Positions 18,793-26,165 of a DNA stretch of 64,000 nucleotides are shown here, piece by piece; the stretch's first letter is position 1; each line of letters begins with the position of its first letter. A program made the position numbers and the translations under genes. The stretch is from Paracoccus alkanivorans (GTDB taxonomy: Bacteria > Pseudomonadota > Alphaproteobacteria > Rhodobacterales > Rhodobacteraceae). Location: assembly GCF_003697785.1 (NCBI RefSeq), contig NZ_QOKZ01000004.1:1-64000 (forward strand). Direction: 5' to 3'. The notes below the pieces were generated by a model. The model was not told where the DNA came from. It was given only the letters and a program-made list of their open reading frames with translations, and searched no databases.

Positions 18793-19788
18793 ATGACTTT
18801 GATGAAAACATTTATGGCAAGCTTGGCGCTGGCGGCGCTTGCAACCGGGTCAGCCTTGGCCGAACCGGCATTGATCTTTGATCTGGGCGGAAAATTCGAC
18901 AAATCCTTCAACGAGGCCGCCTATCGGGGCGCCGAGCGTTGGGCCGAGGAGACCGGCGGCTCCTACAAGGAGCTGGAGATGCAGTCCGAGGCGCAGCGCG
19001 AACAGGCCCTGCGCCGCCTGGCCGAAACCGGCGCCAATCCCATCGTCATGACGGGCTTTGCATTCGGCAATATCCTCAACGAGATCGCGCCGGATTACCC
19101 GGATACCAAATTCGCCATCATCGATGCGGTCGTTGACCAGCCGAATGTCAAATCCATCATGTTCGCCGAGCAGGAAGGCAGCTATCTGGTCGGCGTTCTG
19201 GCGGCCATGGCGAGCGAAAGCGGAACCATAGGCTTTATCGGCGGCATGGATGTCCCGCTGATCCGGCAGTTCGGCTGCGGCTATGCGCAGGGAGCGAAGG
19301 CCGAGAACCCCGATATCAAGATCGTGGCCAACATGACCGGCACCACCCCGGCCGCCTGGAACGACCCGGTCAAGGGCGGAGAATTGACCAAGGCGCAGAT
19401 ATCGCAGGGCGCGGACGTGGTCTTTGCCGCAGCTGGCGGCACCGGCATCGGCGTGCTGCAGGCGGCGGCCGATGGCGGTATCCTGTCCATCGGGGTGGAC
19501 AGCAACCAGAACCACCTGCATCCGGGCAAGGTGCTGACCTCGATGATCAAGCGCGTCGATGTCGCGGTCTACGAGGCCTTCAAGGCGGGTGAGGACCTGG
19601 AAACCGGCCAATCGGTCCTTGGCCTTGAAAGCGATGGTGTCGGCTATGCCCTGGACGACAACAACGCCTCGCTGATCACCGACGAGATGAAGGCCAAGGT
19701 CGATGAGATCGCCGAGAAGATCAAATCGGGCGAGATCGAAGTCCATGACTACTACAGCGACAATACCTGTCCTGCACTCAATTTCTGA
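18793..19788 (+). CDS. BMP-family ABC transporter substrate-binding protein
   Basis: Periplasmic receptor of the basic membrane protein/PnrA family, usually purine-nucleoside binding. It has 331 residues from this start, with a cleaved signal peptide (about 1-23, ending GSALA); there is no lipobox cysteine. Family blocks: FDLGGKFDKSFNEAAYRGA, GFIGGMDVP and FAAAGGTGIGVLQAA. Start 18793 is chosen because AGGATGGGG lies at suitable spacing; ATGs at 18778 and 18802 are alternatives. It heads an operon with an ATPase and two permeases. Confidence 0.92.
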   Translation: MTLMKTFMASLALAALATGSALAEPALIFDLGGKFDKSFNEAAYRGAERWAEETGGSYKELEMQSEAQREQALRRLAETGANPIVMTGFAFGNILNEIAPDYPDTKFAIIDAVVDQPNVKSIMFAEQEGSYLVGVLAAMASESGTIGFIGGMDVPLIRQFGCGYAQGAKAENPDIKIVANMTGTTPAAWNDPVKGGELTKAQISQGADVVFAAAGGTGIGVLQAAADGGILSIGVDSNQNHLHPGKVLTSMIKRVDVAVYEAFKAGEDLETGQSVLGLESDGVGYALDDNNASLITDEMKAKVDEIAEKIKSGEIEVHDYYSDNTCPALNF

Positions 19789-21437
19789 TGCATGAGGCCG
19801 TCACGGATACCGGGGGACGACCGGCCACGGCGGCCCCCAATGCCATCGAGTTGCGCGGCATCTCGAAAGCCTTCGGCCCCGTGCAGGCGAACAAGGATAT
19901 CGACCTGCGCGTGCCCCAGGGCACAATCCACGGGATCATAGGCGAGAATGGCGCGGGCAAATCGACGCTCATGTCGATCCTTTACGGCTTCTACAAGCCC
20001 GACAAGGGCGAGATCCTGGTAAACGGGCGGCCGCTGACCATTGCCGACAGCCTGACCGCGATCAAGGCGGGCATCGGCATGGTGTTCCAGCATTTCAAGC
20101 TGGTGCAGAATTTCACCGTGCTGGAAAATGTCATTCTCGGGGCCGAGGATGGCCGCCTGCTGCGTCCGTCCCTTGCCAAGGCGCGCGAAGTGCTGAAACG
20201 GCTTGCTGCCGAATATCAGCTGAATGTCGATCCCGACGAGACCATCGACGAATTGTCAGTGGGCCACCAGCAGCGGGTCGAGATCCTCAAGGCGCTGTAT
20301 CGGCAGGCCGATATCCTGATCCTCGACGAACCGACCGGCGTGCTGACCCCGGCAGAAGCCGACCACCTGTTCCGCATCCTCGAAGGGCTGAAGGCCGAGG
20401 GCAAGACGATCATCCTGATCACCCACAAGCTGCGCGAGATCATGGAGATCACCGATAATGTCAGCGTCATGCGGCGCGGCGAGATGGTCGCCTCGGTGAA
20501 AACCGCCGAAACCAGCCCCGAGGAACTGGCCGAGCTGATGGTTGGCCGCAAGGTGCTGTTGAATGTCGAGAAAGCCCCGGCGCGCCCCGGAGAAAAGATC
20601 CTCGAAGTGCGCGACCTGACGCTGGTCGATGACGAAGGTGTGGAGCGTCTGCGTGGTATCAGTTTCGACATTCGCGCCGGGGAAATCCTGGGCATTGCGG
20701 GGGTGTCGGGAAATGGACAGACCCAGCTGCTGGAATTGCTGGGTGGTTTTCCCGAGAAAGGGTCGAAATCCGGCGGCACCATCAGGATGAACGGGCAGGA
20801 ACTTGACCTGACCGGCACCATGTCCGACGCCTCGACCCGCCGCGCCCGTGGCATTGGCCATGTCCCCGAAGATCGTCAGGCCGAAGGCCTGATCATGGAT
20901 TTCACCGCGTGGGAGAATACCGCCTTCGGCTATCATCGCGCCCCGGAATTCAACAGGGGCCTGCTGATGGACAATGCCGCCATCCGCGCCGATGCCGAAA
21001 CCAAGATGGAACATTTCGATGTCCGGCCCCGCAACCCGAACCTCGCCGCGCGCAATTTCTCGGGCGGGAACCAGCAAAAGCTGGTCGTCGCGCGCGAGAT
21101 CGAGCGCAACCCCGACCTGTTGCTGATCGGTCAGCCCACACGCGGCGTCGATATCGGGGCGATCGAGTTCATCCACAAGCGCATCATCGAGCTGCGTGAC
21201 GCGGGCAAGGCGGTGCTGCTTGTCAGCGTCGAGCTTGACGAGATCCTGTCGCTGTCGGACCGCATCGCGGTGATGTTCGACGGGCGCATCATGGGCGAAC
21301 GCCTGCCCGGCGAAACGACTACGGGCGAACTTGGCCTGCTGATGGCGGGCATCACCGACACCGCGCATGCCGATGCCAGCGAAGGCATCCCGCCCGAGCA
21401 CAAGCATGTCGACGAGGTTTCAGGGGAGCGCGGCTGA
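19788..21437 (+). CDS. Nucleoside-type ABC transporter, tandem ATP-binding protein
   Basis: A 549-residue protein with two fused nucleotide-binding domains. The first (about 19-260) is complete: Walker A GENGAGKST, signature LSVGHQQR, Walker B ILILDEP. The second (about 275-520) has the degenerate Walker A GVSGNGQTQ, signature FSGGNQQK and GQPTRG in place of DEPT, a pattern usual in sugar/nucleoside importers. Its ATG overlaps the receptor stop (TGATG). It energises the two downstream permeases. Confidence 0.94.
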   Translation: MHEAVTDTGGRPATAAPNAIELRGISKAFGPVQANKDIDLRVPQGTIHGIIGENGAGKSTLMSILYGFYKPDKGEILVNGRPLTIADSLTAIKAGIGMVFQHFKLVQNFTVLENVILGAEDGRLLRPSLAKAREVLKRLAAEYQLNVDPDETIDELSVGHQQRVEILKALYRQADILILDEPTGVLTPAEADHLFRILEGLKAEGKTIILITHKLREIMEITDNVSVMRRGEMVASVKTAETSPEELAELMVGRKVLLNVEKAPARPGEKILEVRDLTLVDDEGVERLRGISFDIRAGEILGIAGVSGNGQTQLLELLGGFPEKGSKSGGTIRMNGQELDLTGTMSDASTRRARGIGHVPEDRQAEGLIMDFTAWENTAFGYHRAPEFNRGLLMDNAAIRADAETKMEHFDVRPRNPNLAARNFSGGNQQKLVVAREIERNPDLLLIGQPTRGVDIGAIEFIHKRIIELRDAGKAVLLVSVELDEILSLSDRIAVMFDGRIMGERLPGETTTGELGLLMAGITDTAHADASEGIPPEHKHVDEVSGERG

Positions 21438-22534
21438 TGGACAAGATGCCGAAATGGGCGGATGTGATCCTGACGCCGCTGATCTCGTTGATCCTTGCCA
21501 TGGCGATATCGGCCATCGTGATCCTTGCCATCGGCGAAAGCCCGTGGCTGGCGCTGAAAACCATGATCGACGGAGCGCTCGGGTCCAGCTATGGCTGGGG
21601 TTACACGCTGTATTACACCACGAATTTCATCTTTACCGGGCTGGCAGTCGCAGTCGCCTATCATGCCAGCCTGTTCAATATCGGCGGCGAGGGGCAGGCG
21701 ATGCTCGGCGGGCTTGGCGTGGCGCTGATCGCGCTGGCCCTGCCCTGGCCGCATTGGAGCCTCGCCCTGCCCGCCGCAATGGTCGGCGCGGCCTTGTTCG
21801 GCGCGGCATGGGCGCTGATCCCGGCGTGGCTGCAGGCCAGGCGCGGCAGCCATATCGTGATCACCACCATCATGTTCAACTTCATCGCAGCGGCGCTGCT
21901 GAACTACATGCTGGTCAATATCCTCAAGCCGGCGGGCACGCAGGATCCGGCCTCGGCCAATTTCCCGGAGGGAGCGCATCTGCCTCAACTGACCGAGATG
22001 GCGGCAGCCCTTGGCATCGAGTGGGGCAAGAACACCCCGGTCAATATCACCTTCATCATCGCCCTGATCGCCTGCATCCTGGTCTGGCTGCTGATCTGGC
22101 GCACACGTCTCGGCTACGAAATCCGCGCCCTCGGCCGGTCAGAGCCTGCCGCCCTTTATGCCGGGATCTCGCCCGTCCGGATCACCGTGATCGCCATGCT
22201 GATCTCGGGCGGGCTGGCCGGGCTGATGGCGATCAACAATGTCATGGGCGAAGCCGAGCGGCTGGTGCTGAACGCAGTCGAAGGCGCCGGCTTCATCGGC
22301 ATCGCCGTCGCCCTGATGGGCCGCAACCACCCGTTCGGCGTGTTCCTTGCCGCGCTGTTGTTCGGTTTCCTCTATCAGGGCGGCGGGGAATTGGCGCTGT
22401 GGACCTCTATTCCGCGCGAGTTGATCGTCGTCATCCAGGCACTGGTGATCCTGTTTACCGGAGCGCTGGACAACATGGTGCGCATGCCGCTGGAACGGAT
22501 ATTCCTTGCCCTGCGCGGAAAGGGGCACGCGTGA
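21437..22534 (+). CDS. ABC transporter permease (nucleoside/BMP type), subunit 1
   Basis: A 365-residue BPD_transp_2 family membrane protein with about eight to ten segments. The family block GGEGQAMLGGLG and the coupling region TRLGYEIRALGRSEPAALYAGIS are visible. It starts on the last base of the ATPase stop codon and ends overlapping the LysE-type gene by one base, so the whole set is translationally coupled. Confidence 0.92.
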   Translation: MDKMPKWADVILTPLISLILAMAISAIVILAIGESPWLALKTMIDGALGSSYGWGYTLYYTTNFIFTGLAVAVAYHASLFNIGGEGQAMLGGLGVALIALALPWPHWSLALPAAMVGAALFGAAWALIPAWLQARRGSHIVITTIMFNFIAAALLNYMLVNILKPAGTQDPASANFPEGAHLPQLTEMAAALGIEWGKNTPVNITFIIALIACILVWLLIWRTRLGYEIRALGRSEPAALYAGISPVRITVIAMLISGGLAGLMAINNVMGEAERLVLNAVEGAGFIGIAVALMGRNHPFGVFLAALLFGFLYQGGGELALWTSIPRELIVVIQALVILFTGALDNMVRMPLERIFLALRGKGHA

Positions 22535-23175
22535 TGGAGTGGCTGATCCCTTACCTGCCGGGGTTCACGGCGGCCTATGCGATCCAGGCCGTCTCGGTCG
22601 CTTCACCCGGCCCCGGGGTGGCGCTGCTCCTGGGTATCGCGCTTTCGCAGGGGCGCGCGTGTGCCGTCGCGGCATCCTTAGGCATCGCGGCGGGGGCAGC
22701 TTGTCTGGCACTGGCCACGACGCAGGGGCTTGGCCTGCTGATGGAGCGCGTGGCATGGCTGTCCACAGCCATCCGCCTTGCCGGGATCTGCTATCTGCTC
22801 TGGTTGGCGGTCAAGGCATGGCGCCGCGCGATCCAGCCGCCAAGCGTCGCCATCGCGCGGGTGGATCGCGCCGCCACCGGCCTGCCGAGGGCCTTCATCG
22901 CCGGATATCTGATGCAGATCACCAATCCCAAGGCCATCGTGTTCTGGCTGGCCATCGCTACGGTCGGGGCCACCGACGGCGCCCCCCTGCCGGTGCTGGC
23001 GGTATTTATCGCCGGGGCCTTCGCCCTGTCGCTCGCCGGCCACGGCGCCTATGCGGTGCTGCTGTCCTCCTCGCCCTTCCGGCTGGCCTATGACCACGCC
23101 CGCCGCTGGATCGAGGCCGCCATCGGCAGCTTCCTGGCCTATGTCGCCTTCCGGCTGGCCACCGAAAGGAGCTGA
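22534..23175 (+). CDS. LysE family translocator
   Basis: A 213-residue exporter-like membrane protein with about six segments. The N-terminal SVASPGPGVALLLG and the central block MQITNPKAIVFWLA are diagnostic of the LysE/RhtB superfamily, which exports amino acids or related metabolites. It is embedded between the two importer permeases: its ATG shares one base with the stop of permease 1, and its own stop is 2 bases before permease 2. The exported substrate cannot be told from sequence. Confidence 0.9.
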   Translation: MEWLIPYLPGFTAAYAIQAVSVASPGPGVALLLGIALSQGRACAVAASLGIAAGAACLALATTQGLGLLMERVAWLSTAIRLAGICYLLWLAVKAWRRAIQPPSVAIARVDRAATGLPRAFIAGYLMQITNPKAIVFWLAIATVGATDGAPLPVLAVFIAGAFALSLAGHGAYAVLLSSSPFRLAYDHARRWIEAAIGSFLAYVAFRLATERS

Positions 23176-23177
23176 GA

Positions 23178-24143
23178 ATGGATTTCGCCACCATCATCCA
23201 GATCCTCGACTCTGCGGTGCGCCTGATGACGCCGCTGCTGCTGGCCTGCCTTGCCGGGCTATATTCGGAACGCTCGGGCGTTTTCGATATCGGGCTGGAA
23301 GGCAAGATGCTGATGGCAGCCTTTACCGCCGCCTCGGTCGCCTATGCCACGGGCAGCCCCTGGCTGGGCCTGCTGGCGGGAATCGGCGGTTCCATGGCGC
23401 TGGCACTGATCCATGGCCTTGCCTCGATCACCTTCATGGGCAACCAGTTGATTTCCGGTGTCGCGATCAATTTCCTCGCCTCGGGCATGACGGTGCTTCT
23501 GGGCCAGCGCATCTTCGGCCTCGGCGGGCGTACCCCATCGCTGACAGACGGAGGGCGGTTCGGCGAGATCATCCTGCCATTCGCCGATGCGCTTCGCGAT
23601 GTTCCCGTTCTCGGGCCGGTCTATGCGGATCTGATCTCCGGTCACTCGATCCTCGTCTATGTGGCCTTCCTCTGCGTGCCGCTGACATGGTGGGTATTGT
23701 TTCGCACCCGTTTCGGCCTGCGCCTGCGGGCGGTCGGGGAAAACCCGGCCTCGGTGGATACTGCTGGCGTCTCGGTCACCCGGCTCCGCTATGCCTCGAT
23801 CGCGATATGCGGGCTGCTTTGCGGGCTCGCGGGCGCCTATCTCGCCACCGGCCTTTCCGCAGGCTTCGTCAAGGAGATGACTGCAGGGCGTGGCTTCATC
23901 GCGCTGGCGGCACTGATCTTCGCCAAATGGCGGCCATGGAGTGCCCTGTTCGCAACTTTCCTCTTCGGCCTGCTCGAAGCCATCGCCAACCGTTACCCGA
24001 ATCTCGACCTGGGTGTGATTACCATCCCCTCGATGTTCATGAACGCCCTGCCCTATATCCTGACCGTGATTATCCTGGCCGGCTTTGTCGGCCGCGCCAT
24101 CCCTCCACGCGCAGGAGGGGAGCCCTATGTGAAAGAGCGATGA
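23178..24143 (+). CDS. ABC transporter permease (nucleoside/BMP type), subunit 2
   Basis: A 321-residue BPD_transp_2 family permease, partner of the first permease. Family blocks: SGVFDIGLEGKMLMAAF near the N-terminus and FRTRFGLRLRAVGENPASVD as the coupling loop. The C-terminal region GRGFIALAALIFAKWRPW is typical. SD: GGAGCTGAG. Last gene of the operon. Confidence 0.93.
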   Translation: MDFATIIQILDSAVRLMTPLLLACLAGLYSERSGVFDIGLEGKMLMAAFTAASVAYATGSPWLGLLAGIGGSMALALIHGLASITFMGNQLISGVAINFLASGMTVLLGQRIFGLGGRTPSLTDGGRFGEIILPFADALRDVPVLGPVYADLISGHSILVYVAFLCVPLTWWVLFRTRFGLRLRAVGENPASVDTAGVSVTRLRYASIAICGLLCGLAGAYLATGLSAGFVKEMTAGRGFIALAALIFAKWRPWSALFATFLFGLLEAIANRYPNLDLGVITIPSMFMNALPYILTVIILAGFVGRAIPPRAGGEPYVKER

Positions 24144-24521
24144 ACTCGCTGCATCAATCATAGATCAATATTCTTGATTAAATATCAGCTCATTACATTA
24201 TTATTTGATACAAGCCTTACTACAAGAACTACAAGGCGCCCGGCGTGAAACATGCTCATTATGTCCGGGGAAAATTCATTGCGCGCATCACCGTTCCGCC
24301 GAATCCGCGATACGATACCATCGGCGGCACCGGCTCTGGCGACAGCATTGTCCAGATATGCAAACCTGCCATGTCCCATCTCCTCGACAATGAAGCTTTG
24401 GTCGTGAAACGACGCAAATATGTTGACTAATTAAATAAGGATTAATAAGCGCAACCCAAGTGCCAGCAAATCGCCAGCCTTTCCGCTTTCAGCCATGACA
24501 TGGTCCGACAAGGAGAGGCAG
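24144..24521. promoter_or_regulatory. AT-rich intergenic region upstream of the siderophore operon
   Basis: No supported gene lies in these 378 bases; the open frames lack SDs and family features. Base composition is distinctly AT-richer at both ends. An inverted repeat ATCAA-(5)-TTGAT lies at 24164-24178, just after the ABC operon. At 24423 a TTGACT box is followed after 17 bases by a weak TAAGCG, embedded in TTGACTAATTAAATAAG; this is the best promoter and iron-responsive operator candidate for the asb-like genes. Confidence 0.45.
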
Positions 24522-26165
24522 ATGAGTCGCAATCCCCGGTATGATCCTGATCCCGTGCGGCTTGTTGCCGATCAAATCAGCCTTCAGGCCTTGCTTGTCT
24601 GCTGGCAACGCGAAATCTCGAAGCAATACGGGACCTGCCTTGGCATGGACACCGCCCGGGGCAAACTGGATATCAGGACAGCCGATCCCGGCCACTGCGG
24701 CCCCGCCCGTATCGAGCAAATGACGCTTGATACGACACAACCTGTGACCGCGGCCGAGGCGCTGGACCTGTTGCTTGACGGATTGAACCTGATATCGCCC
24801 TCCACCGCTCCAGAATTGGCGCGCAGAACATATGCCAGCCGAGACCGCATAGCCCGGATTGTCCAGGACCGTCTGCAGCAGCCCGACGACCCGCTGGATT
24901 TCCTTGCCGCCGAGCAGGCATTGATTTTCGGCCACTGGATGCACCCCGCCCCCAAGGCGCTAGGCGGCATGAATGCCGAGGAAGAACGTGGCATGACGCC
25001 GGACTGGCGTGGAGCCATGCAACTCCACGCCCTTTCGGTCGATGCGGAACTGGTCAAGGCATCGCAGCCCGGAGTTGCCCGTCATCTGCCGGGATTCGGT
25101 ATTGATCCCGGGGAGGGCCGGGCAATCCTGCCCGCACATCCACTGACGCTGGACCGGTTGTCACGCGACCCGCAGATCGCGGCATTGCTGGCCCGGGGAC
25201 GGATCCGCGACATGGGCCCGGTCGGGTCACCATGGCACGCGACATCTTCAGTGCGAACCCTCTGGAGCCCGGATAGCGACTTCATGGTAAAGGTGTCGCT
25301 GCCGGTCACGGTGACGAACTCGCAGCGCATGAACAAGCGCCATGAATTGCTGGCCGGTGCATTGATGGCAAGGCGTATCGCGGGGTTCGGGGAACGCTTC
25401 GGCCCGATGCGCCTGATCACGGATCCGCAATGGATGGGGCTGGACCTGCCCGACAGGAACGAAACCGGGTTTGAAGTAATTCTGCGCGATAATCCCTACC
25501 GCCGGCCCCGGGGGGGACAGGTCATGCAGGTGGCGGCGCTGAGTTCAGCCCCCCTGCCCGGCCGTCGTTCGATGCTGGCAAGGGCCATCGGCACGCATGA
25601 TCCCGTCCTCTGGTTCAAGGCCTATCTGGATGTCGCTGTCGCCCCGCCGTTACGGCTCTATGATGCGACCGGGATCGGTTTCGAAGCGCATCAGCAGAAT
25701 GCGTTGCTGGACCTGTCGCAAGGGCTGCCCTGCCGCTGCGACTTGCGGGACAACCAGGGCTTCTTCATCTCTCAGGACATGGCCGATGCGGAACAACGCG
25801 CCATCCCGCAGCTTGTCTATTCCCGGGGCGAGGTCGAGGACGCGCTTGGATATACGCTGATCGTCAATCAGGTATTCAGCATCATTCACCGGCTGGCAAT
25901 GGACGGGCTTTTGGCGGAAGCCCGCTCCCTGGGGCTGCTGGCCTCGCATCTGGAAAGGCTGGCAGAGGAGTTGCCCGGTCATGGCAGCGGGCTGGCCCGG
26001 CGCTGGCTGACCGGGACGACCCTGCCGATGAAGGGAAACCTGCTGACCCAGCTTGGCGGCGTGGACGAGTTGCACATTCCCGGTGAGCGTGCGCCCTATG
26101 TGCGTATCCCGAACCCGGTCGCGGCGCATATCCGCAATACACGGAGGCTTGCGGATGTCGCCTGA
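24522..26165 (+). CDS. asbA: NIS siderophore synthetase (IucA/IucC family, AsbA-like)
   Basis: An ATP-dependent enzyme that adenylates a citrate carboxylate and condenses it with an amine. It has 547 residues. Family features: HPAPK at 141-145 (ATP/citrate region), ILPAHPLTLDRL at about 202-213, the TSSVRTLWS block at 241-249, and EAHQQN at 388-393 in the C-terminal FhuF-like domain. The AsbA assignment (first citrate-spermidine condensation) rests on gene order, not residues. Start 24522 has AAGGAGAGG; an ATG at 24495 is less well served. It overlaps the next gene by 11 bases. Confidence 0.9.
   Translation: MSRNPRYDPDPVRLVADQISLQALLVCWQREISKQYGTCLGMDTARGKLDIRTADPGHCGPARIEQMTLDTTQPVTAAEALDLLLDGLNLISPSTAPELARRTYASRDRIARIVQDRLQQPDDPLDFLAAEQALIFGHWMHPAPKALGGMNAEEERGMTPDWRGAMQLHALSVDAELVKASQPGVARHLPGFGIDPGEGRAILPAHPLTLDRLSRDPQIAALLARGRIRDMGPVGSPWHATSSVRTLWSPDSDFMVKVSLPVTVTNSQRMNKRHELLAGALMARRIAGFGERFGPMRLITDPQWMGLDLPDRNETGFEVILRDNPYRRPRGGQVMQVAALSSAPLPGRRSMLARAIGTHDPVLWFKAYLDVAVAPPLRLYDATGIGFEAHQQNALLDLSQGLPCRCDLRDNQGFFISQDMADAEQRAIPQLVYSRGEVEDALGYTLIVNQVFSIIHRLAMDGLLAEARSLGLLASHLERLAEELPGHGSGLARRWLTGTTLPMKGNLLTQLGGVDELHIPGERAPYVRIPNPVAAHIRNTRRLADVA

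Noticed and set aside
24245..24430. 61-codon plus-strand frame upstream of the siderophore operon
   Set aside because: No Shine-Dalgarno, ends inside the likely promoter, no family resemblance.
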